Translations under genes and position numbers: made by a program
The notes under the pieces: generated by a model
The model's database searches: none
Seen by the model: only the letters and a program-made list of their open reading frames with translations
Told to the model about the DNA's origin: nothing
NCBI GenBank assembly: GCA_018340375.1
Contig: JAFFJZ010000001.1
Span: 30,372,001 to 30,436,000 of the forward strand
DNA length: 64,000 bases
Direction of reading: 5' to 3'
Source: Gonatopus flavifemur
Taxonomy: Eukaryota > Arthropoda > Insecta > Hymenoptera > Dryinidae
Shown: piece by piece, positions 35,201-45,400 of the stretch
Layout: each line of letters opens with the position of its first letter
Position numbering within the stretch: the first letter of the stretch is position 1

Positions 35201-38200
35201 TGAACTTCTTCGACTGACTACATAAATGTTATAGACATTCAGGCACGCTTTGCATTGGTTAATTCACATTTTGCCAAATCTTAGTGAATCTTGCATAATA
35301 TTCTCGGCTAATTCGAAAATGAGAAAGCTAATGAATCGTGTCAGATCGAATTGAAAAGTATATCAGATCTCAGTTAAATATCGTTCGATTTAATTCAGAT
35401 GGATTTTGCATGACTTTTTTCCAACGGAAAATCGCAATTGTTCTACATCGTTGGTGATTCTTGGAAGATGTGTAACATCCCTGTGGAAAATATCAGGCAG
35501 AAGCAGGTAACTTGTTCTTTCCTGTTTCTGTACGATTTTTGTCATTTCAGCCTGTTTCTGCCTGGCATTTTCGGCAGGAATGCGTTTGGAAGCATTTTTG
35601 GATTTCTATCAAATATAATACACTGTACAATGAAGGGTTGAACAGAATAGGTTCCAACGCATTGTTACCCCACAGGGGGTTTCAAAAGAATAAGGAATCT
35701 CTAAAATCTCCTGTCCTCTTCGTACCCCTACAAACCACGGGTCAAATCAATTTTAGGTTGATTTTTACATAAATTTACATTCAACGAATATTCAAAAAAC
35801 TGTCAAATGTTCATTTCAGGTTCAATAAAAGTTTTTTGAATGTGCCTATTTGATGAGAACATAGGTTTTTAAGCAAAAACAAAAATCAAATTTAAGAACG
35901 TTGATACATTTTCCTGTTCAACAAAGGAATATCGTTATTTGGTTGATTAAAACGCGAAAAAAAATACAGCGAAAATCAGTAACAATCACTGGAGGTCCGG
36001 AGAGTTAATATTTTTTCAAACACAGAAATTTCTGTTACTGATGATTTTCTTTTTCTCTTCCAACAGTTCAAGCTGAAGGTGGCGTCGCTTGTAAGGACTT
36101 ACAGGGACGATCGTATGAGAGTGGCTTTCATTATATCCCTGGACCAGAACCTTGCACATTTTGTGTTTGTGATAATGGCAATCCAAAATGGTGCAAAGCA
36201 TTCATTTGCAAATTTCCAGAGGTGAGTTTCAGGAAAAATAATTTATTCCAATTGAGTTCATTCAAAATTTCATACCTAAAGAACTCAAAATCAAGTCAAC
36301 ATCAACGCATCTAACTTGAATTAACTCATTATATGAATCATTTTCCAAATTTTTCTTCATAGAATATTATTTTGTAGTATTGAAGGAAAATGCTGTGTCA
36401 TTCCAATTGAAAATTGATTGTTCAAACTGGTCGTTGTAAGCCCAATAGAATCAATAACATTTTCTTCGGAGAGGTATATTGAAATACCAGAGAAATATAC
36501 GTTTTCCAAACACAACGGTGGATGGTTCAATTGTAAGAGGCTTTTGAGATTTTCAAGTGATTCATATTGAGAGAACAGTTAGAGTGTAGTTTCATTGAAT
36601 GCGTACTTGAATGCGAGGTATTGAATATTCATCAAATGTCCAACATCTCTCCACAAGATTAGAGTATTTTGAAGGACATAACTGTTCTAATGTTGGCCAA
36701 ATCTTTTTAGGAAGATCATTCAAAAATATTGTATACAATTCTTTTCATGAGATCATCATAGTTAACTTTTCTAATTAACTGTATTATATTATAAAAATCA
36801 ATTGAAAATATTACACTATTCATTTAAAATAGGAGGATTGTAAATCTTTTCGTCGCGGAGACACTTGCTGTGAGTTCATCTGTTTGGACAATACGCTATC
36901 TTCGATATCCAACGAAAAGCCTGATGGAAGTGGAGGAAACATCACGGATGGGACAGCGAATTACGATTTAGGACTGAGACTCATCGCTAGCTTCATAACA
37001 GCAATACTTTCGCTGAGTTTGTTATTTTTCCTAATACATCGTTTACGTCAGCGAAAAACGCAAGGTAAGTTCAAATTACAATTATGCTTGCCTTCGGGAC
37101 GTTGGGTTACATTGAGAGAAAAAATAGTGGTTTCAACTACGCACGACAGTTGGATACGCATACTTGAATGAACCATGTATTCAAATTGAGTGGACAAAGG
37201 AGCTGAGTCCACTATATTTTTTTCCAATGTACTGGATGATAATCTTTATTCAAAATTCCAAAATGTACGTCTCATTGAAAATATTGCATGTTAGTTTGTG
37301 TGGCAGGTAGACAAAGTAGACAATTGACGGAAGATCAAAGGAGTTTGAGCAGCATGGGATATTTAGAAAGAGGTGGACTAGTCCACGGTGTTCCAATGGA
37401 TGATATGCCTTGCGGGGGTGGATATCCTCTATGGAAACCTCCAGGAAACTATTTCCCACGCGGGGAGGCTCCGCCACCGTACGAAGAAGCGGTTGCCGCT
37501 GCGCGAGCTGAACAAGCATTGTTATCGATGAGTCCCCATATATTAAACTTCCCGAACAATTACCTAACTAATCATAATCATCAAACGAATTTAGCAGTTG
37601 TAGCGAGTAGTCAAGGAGGATTAACATCAAGTTCCCCGACATTGTCGAATAACAACGCCAGCACTTTACCTTTAATCTCCTCATCGAATAGACCGCTGAG
37701 CAGTCCAAATACGTACACAAATTATCATCAGTCCAATCAAAGCGGAACGTCAGGAGGATTCAACGGAGAGACATGCACAACAAGTTTCACTATCGGTCCG
37801 AACACCTATGAAAATTTACCCCCTCCCGCAGGATTGAATATAAATACAGTAGTAAACACTACCTTACAACCAATCAATTTACCAAGTTCTCATACAACAA
37901 TACCAAAAAGTTATCATCAATCGCAACAGCATACTACTCTCCCAAGACAAAGCGGAGCATTCACGATATCCGCAACTTTAACTAATTCCAGTATACCCAC
38001 TCATCGTACCATACCAAGAACATTGACACGTAGTGAAATGAGGATGAGAGAAATGATAGGCGAAGTTTACACAGATGAACGATTTCCTCTTCCTCTTCCT
38101 CCGAGAAATATTTCACCTCGTCATTCGCCGCGATCCATACCTCCTCCTGTTGTTGCTATGAATAACGAAGATGTAAAAAATACTGATGTACTTTACAAAG

Positions 38201-38832
38201 ACCTACCAAGTACGTCGTTACTTGAAAAACAAGAACGTTTACCTGACATTCCTCCACCAGTGAAAACCTGCGAATCGAAGGTAAGATATCAATCATCTTG
38301 ATAATTCATTCAGCGTTCAAGGTAATAATATAAGAATTTTGTTTTAGCCTTCATTGAATTTGGCTAACGAAATTAATGAAGACGGAAGCTTCGATTCTGT
38401 GACATGTACGTGCAGCGTCCAAGCACTTCCAACGCTACACGACGATGGAGATGATTATCGCAGCGAATGCGAAAATTGTAAAAGTGCAACGGGTTCCCGT
38501 TATTATTTAGATAATGAAGATGAATTAGTTACTTCGCCACACGAAACTATGACCTTACATAGACGGTTGGAAGAATCGACATCAAGTGCCACGCCACAAT
38601 ACTATAGGACTTCTTTAACACTGCCGACAAGTACTCGTCAACGCACAAGGTATTGAATATGAATTTTCACAAAAGGGTCATCAACGAGAATGTATATAGT
38701 ACCGAAAAAAACTAAATCTCGAATTGCTGATTGAATTTATTTATTGTTTCCAATCGTAGGAGTACAGGAGTCCGAGAAAATTGGTTCAGTACAGTTCCAC
38801 AAAGTTCAACGGAATCTTCAGATGAAAATTAG
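20212..38832 (+). CDS. Type I membrane protein with VWC domain (DGCR2/IDD-like), six exons
   Basis: Exons 20212-20275, 36067-36221, 36833-37064, 37307-38280, 38348-38649 and 38760-38832 join in frame to 1,800 nt, 599 residues. Residues 1-24 are a signal peptide (hydrophobic [14 protein letters not shown], likely cut after VQA). Residues 30-91 are a von Willebrand factor C domain with all ten cysteines in the usual spacing, including CTFCVC and CCEFIC. A sequon NIT follows at 109. One membrane span lies at about 120-142, then the stop-transfer RLRQRK. The 455-residue cytoplasmic tail is Ser/Asn/Pro-rich and has PPPYEEA at 206-212, a PPxY motif that can bind WW-domain ubiquitin ligases. DGCR2/IDD is my best family guess; that protein also carries a lectin domain, absent here. 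It is probably a surface receptor or adhesion protein. Confidence 0.85.
20622..20651. repeat. GA microsatellite
   Basis: About 30 bp of GA repeats with one GG interruption. On the minus strand it yields a serine-leucine run inside a long spurious frame. Confidence 0.85.
22772..22891. mobile_element. CCC-type MITE with ATATAATT words, AT duplication
   Basis: CCGAGTGAAAAAATTTTC pairs with the complement of GAAAAAATTTCCACTCGGG; AT flanks both ends. The core is repeated TTATATATAATT / ATATAATTTG words. A relative is at 50812-50921. Confidence 0.75.
22998..24278 (-). mobile_element. Degenerate mariner, family B, copy 1
   Basis: A 1,281-bp element flanked by TA (22996-22997, 24279-24280). Its ends CTGTGTCCGAAGAATAAGG and CTGTGTCCAAAAAGTAAGA are diverged inverted repeats. 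It lies inside intron 1 of the VWC gene, antisense to it. Confidence 0.9.
23044..24087 (-). pseudogene. Broken mariner transposase (family B)
   Basis: Transposase pieces appear in successive frames: the start [14 protein letters not shown] near 24087, the helix-turn-helix part, first catalytic Asp in [10 protein letters not shown], second in HHDNAPAH, and third in APCDFWLF. At least three frame changes (near 23955, 23507 and 23265) separate them. The family differs from the intact copy at 267-1546 and is close to the SETMAR-type mariners common in ants. Not functional. Confidence 0.9.
24925..25025. repeat. Foldback, 101 bp
   Basis: AAGAGGGAGAAATTTAGATT pairs with AATCTAAATTTTCCCCTCTT. A second hairpin at 25242-25294 pairs CTATAATCTGATTCAATGTG with CACATTGGATCAGATTATAG. 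Confidence 0.65.
26308..26471. mobile_element. hAT-type MITE, 164 bp, perfect 8-bp duplication
   Basis: CAGTGATGCCAGATTCGGCC starts inverted repeats of over 30 bp that are almost identical at the other end. CCTGTGAT is duplicated exactly at 26300-26307 and 26472-26479. The CAGTGATGCC terminus and 8-bp duplication are characteristic of hAT elements. Young insertion, in intron 1 of the VWC gene. Confidence 0.9.
27313..27494. repeat. Long near-perfect hairpin
   Basis: Arms of about 80 bp. The innermost half is nearly perfect: GATAGGTTCCCTTCTGGCTG (27361-27380) with its complement at 27430-27449. TCACTCTTT words alternate in the loop. Transcribed as part of intron 1. Confidence 0.8.
28699..30122. 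repeat. 1.4-kb foldback with GTCTCGA words and nested MITE
   Basis: The left arm contains CCAGCAAGTTCAGGATACTC (28738-28757); the right arm carries GAGTATCCTGAACTTG. Diverged GTCTCGA / TCGAGAC words fill 28760-28910 and recur at 29944-29970. A separate CCC-ended MITE (29136-29411) is nested. End at CTCAGTG. Confidence 0.65.
29136..29411. mobile_element. CCC-ended MITE, 276 bp, AA duplication
   Basis: CCCACTGAGCATTTCCGTTA pairs perfectly with TAACGGAAATGCTCAGTGGG; AA flanks both ends. The inner part has GTAATATT / AATATTAC words and the arms continue with ATCGATGTTGATGCGATCTT. Confidence 0.85.
30294..30360. repeat. Mini-foldback, CCCAGATAGC family
   Basis: CCCAGATAGCATATAGACTC faces GAGTATGCTATATGGA. 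End sequence as in 8294-8400. Flanks TA/TG are near but not identical. Confidence 0.5.
30703..30716. repeat. Poly-C tract, 14 bp
   Basis: Fourteen C residues in a row. Other C or G runs occur at 40347-40362, 48399-48411, 51073-51083 and 53004-53012. All are outliers in this AT-rich DNA and may be assembly-sensitive. Confidence 0.8.
31357..32234. repeat. Outer foldback split by a CCC MITE
   Basis: CACCCAGAAAAAAAAGTTGT pairs with ACAACTTCTTTTTTCTCAGTG; the GTTGTAAAATTTAC arm is exact on both sides. The 626-bp element 31531-32156 lies inside, and its insertion point can be read from the opposite arm. Confidence 0.75.
31531..32156. mobile_element. CCC-ended foldback family C, copy 1, GT duplication
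   Basis: CCCGTGTGGGAATATTTCGC pairs with GCGAAATATTTCCACACGGG; GT flanks both ends. The interior is a 600-bp palindrome of CTCTGAAAAA / TTTTTCAGAG words. A 90%-like copy lies at 56165-56809. Frames of about 95 codons inside are by-products of the palindrome. Confidence 0.9.
32403..32737. repeat. AGATCTG-word MITE, copy 2
   Basis: CCGGGAAAAAAAAGATTAGA and the complement of CCTTTTCGCCCGG bound an interior with AGATCTGGTC, CCAGATCTGA and GATCATATATGATCA words. Related to 17475-17841, but older and without a clear duplication. Confidence 0.6.
33785..34064 (+). pseudogene. Exon-like open frame of unknown origin
   Basis: After a plausible acceptor (GATTTTATTTTTATAG, AG at 33783-33784) a frame stays open for 92 codons to TGA 34064, beginning [18 protein letters not shown] and ending [10 protein letters not shown]. 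The only Met is at codon 39. Composition is like a real folded protein (aromatics, Lys/Asp balanced, no repeats). It lies in intron 1 of the VWC gene but does not match the phase of exon 1, so it is not an alternative exon of it. Probably the last exon of a retro- or horizontally acquired gene, or a fragment; family not recognised. Confidence 0.4.
36067..36221 (+). CDS. VWC gene, exon 2
   Basis: A strong acceptor (TTTTTCTCTTCCAACAG) and donor GTGAGT. It encodes the first six VWC cysteines, including CTFCVC. 155 nt, ends in phase 0. Confidence 0.9.
36833..37064 (+). CDS. VWC gene, exon 3
   Basis: Acceptor TTTAAAATAG, donor GTAAGT. It encodes the last four VWC cysteines (EDC, CCEFIC), the NIT sequon, the transmembrane helix and the basic stop-transfer segment. 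Confidence 0.9.
37307..38280 (+). CDS. VWC gene, exon 4 (cytoplasmic tail)
   Basis: Acceptor TGTGTGGCAG; donor GAATCGAAG then GTAAGA. 974 nt of Ser/Thr/Asn/Pro-rich tail with the PPPY motif and two proline-rich stretches ([16 protein letters not shown]). Confidence 0.9.
38348..38649 (+). CDS. VWC gene, exon 5
   Basis: Acceptor TTGTTTTAG, donor ACAAG then GTATTG. It encodes an acidic tail segment with several cysteines (TCTCS, CENC). If not spliced, the frame would end at TGA two codons further. Confidence 0.85.
38760..38832 (+). CDS. VWC gene, exon 6 (terminal)
   Basis: Acceptor TTCCAATCGTAG. The first base completes an Arg codon; 23 further codons end SSTESSDEN and TAG at 38830-38832. The hydrophilic, Ser-rich ending is in keeping with the tail. 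Confidence 0.7.
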
Positions 38833-39207
38833 ATGTGTACTAAAGTATGAATTTTTAAGTACGATCGAAACGTATAGTAATTATTATTCACGTGAGTATA
38901 TAAATCGTTTGTATATATATATATATAGTTTGTGGGTGTTACAAATGGGTGAATGAAATAATTATGATGGATTTCAATTAGAATCCACATTTTTAAATCA
39001 ACAGAGTTGAGAAGAGAAGTCTAAGTTACGATATCGCGGGAACAAGAATGTTCTCTTCAGAAAATTGCAGGCAAATCCTGATGAAACCAGTGGAACCTGG
39101 GAAAAGAACCGGATTTGCTTGGAATTAATGCAAAGTTTAGGAATCAAGTGCATCTTGAAGGGATGCTGCAAAAATGCAAATGAGATTGTTTCACGCTCAA
39201 TGTACTA
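38833..39207 (+). other. Probable 3' UTR of the VWC gene
   Basis: No ORF or foldback. It includes a short TA run (38917-38929). No clean AATAAA before the mariner at 39208; AATGAAATAA at about 38955 is the nearest. Confidence 0.35.
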
Positions 39208-40448
39208 CTGTTTCCAAAAAGTAGGGTGACATTTGAATTGAAACTCTGTGCGCAGATGTATTCGGGGAAGTGCCCGAAACTATCTTTGATATCTGTGCCA
39301 AGGGTCATATCAAAATATTCATTGGTGTTTGAAATGTCTGCATTTGTTGGGCAAAGAATTTGTATTAAATTTTGTTTACGGAATGAATTTTCTGCTGATG
39401 TTTCGTTGAGGATGGTCCGGAAAGCCTTTATGTCGGAAAAAAATGTTCACAAATGGTATGAAGAGTTCCAAGAAGGTCGAGAACGTTTTGAACACGAAAA
39501 GCGTCCCGGTCGACTGTCAACTTCAACTGACGAAGTTCACGTCCAAAAAATCAAAGATTTGGTGCTTGTGAATTGTCGATTAACAATGAGAGATCTTGCT
39601 GATGATGTTGGCATTTCAAAAGGATCAGTTAAAACCATTTTGAAGGATGTTTTGAGCCTCAGACGCGTCAAATCTCGATTGGTACCAAAAACACGGAATT
39701 TTATGGAAAAACATCGTCGCGTTGAAGTGTGTAAAACAATACTTTCTGACTATCAGGACAAGATAAAACGCATTATTACGGGAGATAAGACGTGGATTTA
39801 TACTTACGACCCGGAAACAACCGATCAATCAAGTGAATATCGCGTTAAAGGTGAGACAAAACCAAAAAAACCGCACCAAAGTCGCTAAAAAATCAAGGCT
39901 TTGTTGACTGTTCTCTTCGATTATCTTGATGTTGTGCATTTTGAGTTCCTTCCGCTGGGTCGAACTGTCAACAAAGAATATTATTTGAGCGTTATGGGTC
40001 GTTTACGTGAAGCTATATGCCCAAAGAGACCGGAATTGTGGCGAGACCACTCTTGGTTTCTGCACCACGACAATGCACCGGCTCACACTGCATTGATTCT
40101 TCGCAAAAAACTCGACCCATATCGTTCAACAACCACCGTATTCACCTGATTTGGCACTGTGCGACTTCTGGCTATTCAACAAACTCAATTGGCATTGGAA
40201 TTGCCGTTGGCAATTCTGATTAGATATCGTTTGCCATAGGTTGAGACATCGGAAAATTGTACTAAATCCGAAACCCTGCCCGGAAACCGACTTTAACAAC
40301 TATTTCGAAGATTGGAAAATGCGTTGGCATAAGTGCATTGTATCCGGGGGGTGGGGGGGGATTACTTTCAAGGCAATGAACTTGATTCAGGAGAATAAAT
40401 GAAGATTTTTTAAAATAAATGCTACGTCATCTTATTTTTTGGACACAG
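39208..40448 (+). mobile_element. Degenerate mariner, family B, copy 2
   Basis: About 1,241 bp, flanked by TA (39206-39207, 40449-40450). Ends CTGTTTCCAAAAAGTAGGG and the complement of TCATCTTATTTTTTGGACACAG match those of 22998-24278. It inserted in the opposite orientation just downstream of the VWC gene. Confidence 0.9.
39334..40400 (+). pseudogene. Broken mariner transposase (family B), copy 2
   Basis: The frame starting [14 protein letters not shown] at 39334 is open to 39888 with [10 protein letters not shown] (catalytic Asp kept, next Glu changed to Lys). Frameshifts near 39870-39900 and 40110 separate the second motif HHDNAPAH and the third (LALCDFWLF, 40155-40180). The C-terminus is degraded and includes a G-run near 40350. 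Not functional. Confidence 0.9.
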
Positions 40449-40569
40449 TAGTAAATAAATGTGGGATTGAATGAAGAACTCGCTTCAAATGTTTCATTAG
40501 TTAAATATTTATTTGTAAACTAATCCTCGTCTTGCAATGCAATTAACTGACATCAATTTTGATTTTCAG

Positions 40570-40744
40570 AGATAGCATTGACGATATTGGTTCAATCAAT
40601 TTCATGCATCCAATTCGAATGAAATTGCGCACAAAATATAAATGTAACAGTGCCAAAAAAACAAGCCAAAACCAAACACTGCGATATACGAGCTGGTATA
40701 TTTCAACACAACACGTCAAATTTTATCATTTTAAAGTACAATAG
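40570..40744 (+). CDS. Possible alternative last exon of the VWC gene
   Basis: A very good acceptor (AATTTTGATTTTCAG) is followed by a frame open for 57 codons that matches the phase left by exon 5. It starts RDSIDDIGSINF and ends at TAG 40744. The later part is lysine-rich and less convincing. It lies beyond a mariner insertion, so it may be chance. Confidence 0.25.
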
Positions 40745-42163
40745 AATTACTGTAGATTAAAGTAATAAGTGTTTAGATATTAATAGAGTATCCAAACTGA
40801 GACAAAGTTGAATTCTATCAGTATTAAAATTGGAATTTAATCATTTTGAATTTTTGTTACGAGAATCCATTATTGATTCATCCCGTCTTCCTAGTTTTTA
40901 TGTATCGTTTAATATTAATTTTATCCGTAGTATTTTTATCTTGTTATACTCTCCACTGCACACACTTCATCTAATGTCCTATAATAATTGTAGAGAGAGG
41001 ATAAAAGGTCATCTCAAGGAACTTTTAACATATAAAATAGAATATTACATGAATCTATGATATACATATGGAACAATGACTTTAATTGTAGTTGGAAACA
41101 TGATTTGCCAAATGTGAAAAGAAAAAAGGAGAATGAAAATCGTCGTGGTTCGATACTTCGAAGGACACGATATCAAAAATATCACTAATGCGTTAAAATA
41201 TCGTATTGAAAGGTTCGTTTGTTTATAAAATCATAAAAATTGTCACAAAAACATAATACAAAAGACTTATCAAATAATATTCGTATAATGTAAGAAACAA
41301 ATGTCATCGAATTCTATTCTATTCAAATATTCTTGAACAAACGAACCTACAAATGGTTGCAGATTTTCTGTAGAGTGGGAACAATTTAGGTGTGTACACT
41401 TCTCCTTACTGTACTCAATTCTCTTATTATATTTCACCCTGGAATCTCTTTTTTATGTACGACACACGATATCGACTTGAATCAAATGAACATAATCTAC
41501 AAAATTCTGACAATATTTCTTGTACTGTTATATTCAGAATATTATGTTTATCCCAATGAAAGTTTTTAACATTATTAAACGTAAGTACTCTACTGCCATG
41601 GATATTCCAACTAACGATTGAAAAATTTGATTACACAAATCGTAATGTTTTCTACGATATAATTAACAAAAATCCAAGAAATTGTGTAACGAGTGAACTC
41701 TCTAATGCTACAAATTCTTACATTCCTCGTGAACTCAATGCATAACAATCACATAATTAAGTTTCAACTACTTTTCATATTAGAACTTTGTTAATAATCT
41801 TTTCGCGTATGACTATGCAAATTATTTATTTTTCACTTGGTACAAATATCTGATGTACAAATCTCTGTTTTGTATATTAATTGCCTCCCTCAACAACGTT
41901 ATTAAAGAACATAAATTCATTATACGAATGAAAATACTGAACCTTAATGATTATTGATATTACAATGAAAAAAACAAAACAAAAATTCATAAGACTTGAA
42001 ATTACAGAGGCATAAAGTATGAATACTTGGAAAGATCTGATTTGAATATATGTATACATATATATATTAAAAATACTTCATCTTTGTATTAAATACAAAC
42101 ATCTATGATCTTCCTTTACGTTCGTATGAATTAATCTTAACAATTAGAATAATTTCTGCGAGA
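40745..42163. other. No gene seen
   Basis: Very AT-rich spacer with short TATATA runs (42050-42070). No exon, RNA gene or foldback recognised. Confidence 0.4.
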
Positions 42164-42499
42164 CCCTTGTAAAAATGAATCATATATGCGGCATATATGA
42201 CCACACATGGTACATATATGATTTCATAGATTTATTTATGACCCCTATATAATTCATATATGGGCCATATATGATTTCAGACATTCATATATGGGCCATA
42301 TACATTTCATATATGGCGTCATGTTCCCTATATATGGGTCATGTTTGGTCCTTATATGGATTGAACAATCGTATATGAATTTTATATGGTCATATTTGCC
42401 ACATATATGAATTACATATGATTTATGATTCGTACCAAGTCCATATATGCATCAAATACAGTTTATATATGGGCCATATATGAATCATTTTTACAAGGG
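42164..42499. mobile_element. CCC-ended MITE built of CATATATGG words, GA duplication
   Basis: CCCTTGTAAAAATGAATCAT pairs with ATGAATCATTTTTACAAGGG. GA (or GAGA) flanks both ends. The whole interior is some twenty diverged copies of CATATATGG / CCATATATG, e.g. ATATGGGCCATATATG, giving an almost self-complementary 336-bp unit. Confidence 0.9.
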
Positions 42500-45400
42500 G
42501 AGATGAATGATGAATATGGAAAGATTCGTGGAGAATTCAATTCTATGTAACAGTAACTTCAAAAAGTTCCATATAAACGGAAATAATGATACATAAAAAA
42601 AGTTTCTTGATAAAGTTTTTTGAATTGGAAACTTTAGTGAAACACAAGTGAAAATAATTCCACTAGAATTTCAATATTTTCTCTCTTTTCCTTATAAATA
42701 TTATTTATTGTACAGAATTATTATTATTATTTATATTTATAAGAAACAAACACTGTATGGATCCATCTTCAGCTTGCGTTCACTGAAGTTTTGTAATGTA
42801 TTTTATTAAAATTCTCAATTTAATTGTAAAATATTATTATGAAAGATCACAGCATCATTCGATGCTTTACCAGAATGTTGGTAGATTCCATCTTTCTCCA
42901 TTATGAACGATCGTACAGGCGGGAAACGTTGAATACTTGAACACAATTATTGTTTTTGTTTGACCGAGATGAAGATTATTCAGAGCAATTTACGAACTTT
43001 TTGAAGTGACTGTATAAAGCACTACACTCATACCTACATATATCGAATGCTTTATTGCAAAAGTAATGACGTTTAATTACTATAAGTTACCAAGTATTTC
43101 ATTATTCATCGCATGAGTTGTAAATAATATAATTAAAAATCATATTTTAACGTATAATTAGTTTTATAACTGATATTTGTTATATTTTTAATGATTGATT
43201 TTAAACGGACTATGACAAATCATTGAATACATTGCATCGAAATTTTGATTCAGAATGATGCGGAGATGGCAGAAACGAAACCAATCACGCTAATGTTTGC
43301 CCGATTGAGATAAAATGATATTGCATGGAGATAAAATCACAATTATTATTACTTCAATCAATCACACTGTGAATATTCCTAGTTGGTGTGAAGGTATTAT
43401 ACATAACAAACCTACCAACAAATGAATTAGATTATAATCAAACATCTTAATAATGAAGTGATTTCGGAAGATAAATATGTACGTGTGAATTCATTGTCTG
43501 TAATGTTTAATTGTGAAAATGTGAAAATCTGTGGAAAAAATGCAATTCCATTCCATATCTTGAATTGGTATATTCTTTTATATCCGATTGAGGGCTCATA
43601 TACCCTTGCTCGCGCTTAAAACTGAGGGAATATGGAATATTATTATAATGATGAAAAGGAAAATTGAATTGTTGATTTCAAATTTTTTATTAACTTTTGA
43701 ACTATAAGCGAACAATTTTATTTCTCGATATTTATATCATTTTGGACGGGTTTCAATGGAATATTAATGAAAACTACGATGTTTTCTGGTCGACTGAATT
43801 TCATAAAAAATTATTCAATCTGAAAAAATATACAGGAATCTTGCAAAATAATGTAGTAATAATAGTTTTACGGAGCACTGAGAGAAGAGTTTGTTTATGA
43901 TAAAGAAGGCTTATTGATTATCAACAAACCATCTTTGGGTCAAGTAAGGTTTGTTGAGGGGAGGTTTTCATCTAGCGACCCCGGAGTAAAGTGATTTTTT
44001 CAAATTTTTTTTTTCATGGAAGAAAGTAAAAAATGAAGAACTCGGGGGTTTTCACACTTGTTATTTGAGTCTTTAAGTACATAAAAAATAATGCCATGGG
44101 AATTCCCCATTCAATGAGTTTCAAATAACTCGAGTTCTCAATTTACTTCCTCCTTAAGCAAAAACATTCGAGAAAATCACCTCATTTTGGAATTCGCTTG
44201 ATGAGAACTTCCCCTTAATAGTTAACAAACTTCATTTGATTGGAATAAATTTGGGATACTTTTTTGAGAGAATTTTTTTTCCTAAAGTAAAGAAATGACA
44301 CTTTTGAAAACTTGATTATGCAATTGAAAGAAAAATTGGTGTTTAAATTATTTATAAAACATTGTCCCACTGAGGAATGAAACATAATTATCATAATGAA
44401 CAGAAGCCTTAGAAAATATCAAAAATTTGTTGAATTGCTTGAGTTGCCAATATTGTTTGAAACATAGTTATATAATCTTGAAAATTCCAAGAGCATGTGG
44501 GTCCTCAACAACTTATGAAAAGATCCTCAAATTTTTGAACGAAGTTGAGTTTCATTCCAGTAACTGCAGTTCGATGATTGCTCAAAAATCAAAATTTCCT
44601 TTACGAGGTTCTCAAATCTTGAACTTTCATGAACTTTGATACTGTAGATGTGATAACACTATCGACCTCAGTGTGATCCATTTTATTGAATTCTGTACGT
44701 TTAATAGAAATACATGATAAGGTTCTCCAATCAGGGACACGAAAACACTACTATAACGTGAAATAATTGTTACCAAATACCATTCAAGAAAAATTTGTGG
44801 TATCACCTCTTTCTCTCTTAATGTATCCAGAGTCACGCGTACAGCCTGAATTAAAACCACGATCTCATATTTATGATCAAAAATAGTATTTTGATTTATC
44901 TTTAATCATTGAATTTAACTGAAACTTACGAACATACGAGATATGAATGTATTCAGCGTAAAAAATACTGAAAAAACACAATTTTCGATGGAATATTTCT
45001 CATGTTTTGGGACGTTGTCATTCTGTAGTAAATATACATATGAATGAAAAAATGTAATTCCACAATACATTCAATATACTCGGGATACTCATTTGAAATC
45101 ACTTCTTTTCAATTGATAAAAAAAGAAAAAACAAATAAATATATATACATATAGATATCTCAATCTATAGATATAAATGTATAATGTGTTCAATAAAATA
45201 CGAGGTCTTATAAACAAGGAATAGCATTTTTCGAGTTACTTTGACATAGGGAAGTAAACTTATGAAAATATTTTGTTTCAAAATCAATACCAATTGAATC
45301 TACATGTGTGGAATGTCTTTAAGTATTTCTTGAGGGTGAAACAAAATTTTAATCAAGTGTGAAGTCATATGAAATTCGAAATCAAGGGAAACCGTTTTAA

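Larger units (their letters stand above)
20276..36066 (+). other. Intron 1 of the VWC gene, 15.8 kb, repeat-filled
   Basis: It runs from GTGAGG to TCTCTTCCAACAG. It holds a GA microsatellite (20622-20651), a dead mariner, a hAT MITE, several CCC foldbacks and the exon-like ORF at 33785. Stretches 20652-22771, 24281-24924, 25295-26307, 26480-27312, 27495-28698, 30361-31356, 32738-33784 and 34065-36066 contain nothing I recognise. Regulatory elements are likely in so long a first intron, but none is identifiable by eye. Confidence 0.75.

Noticed and set aside
42164..42499. CRISPR-like array of CATATATGG repeats
   Set aside because: Repeats are diverged, unspaced and in both orientations, with transposon-type ends, in a eukaryotic genome.
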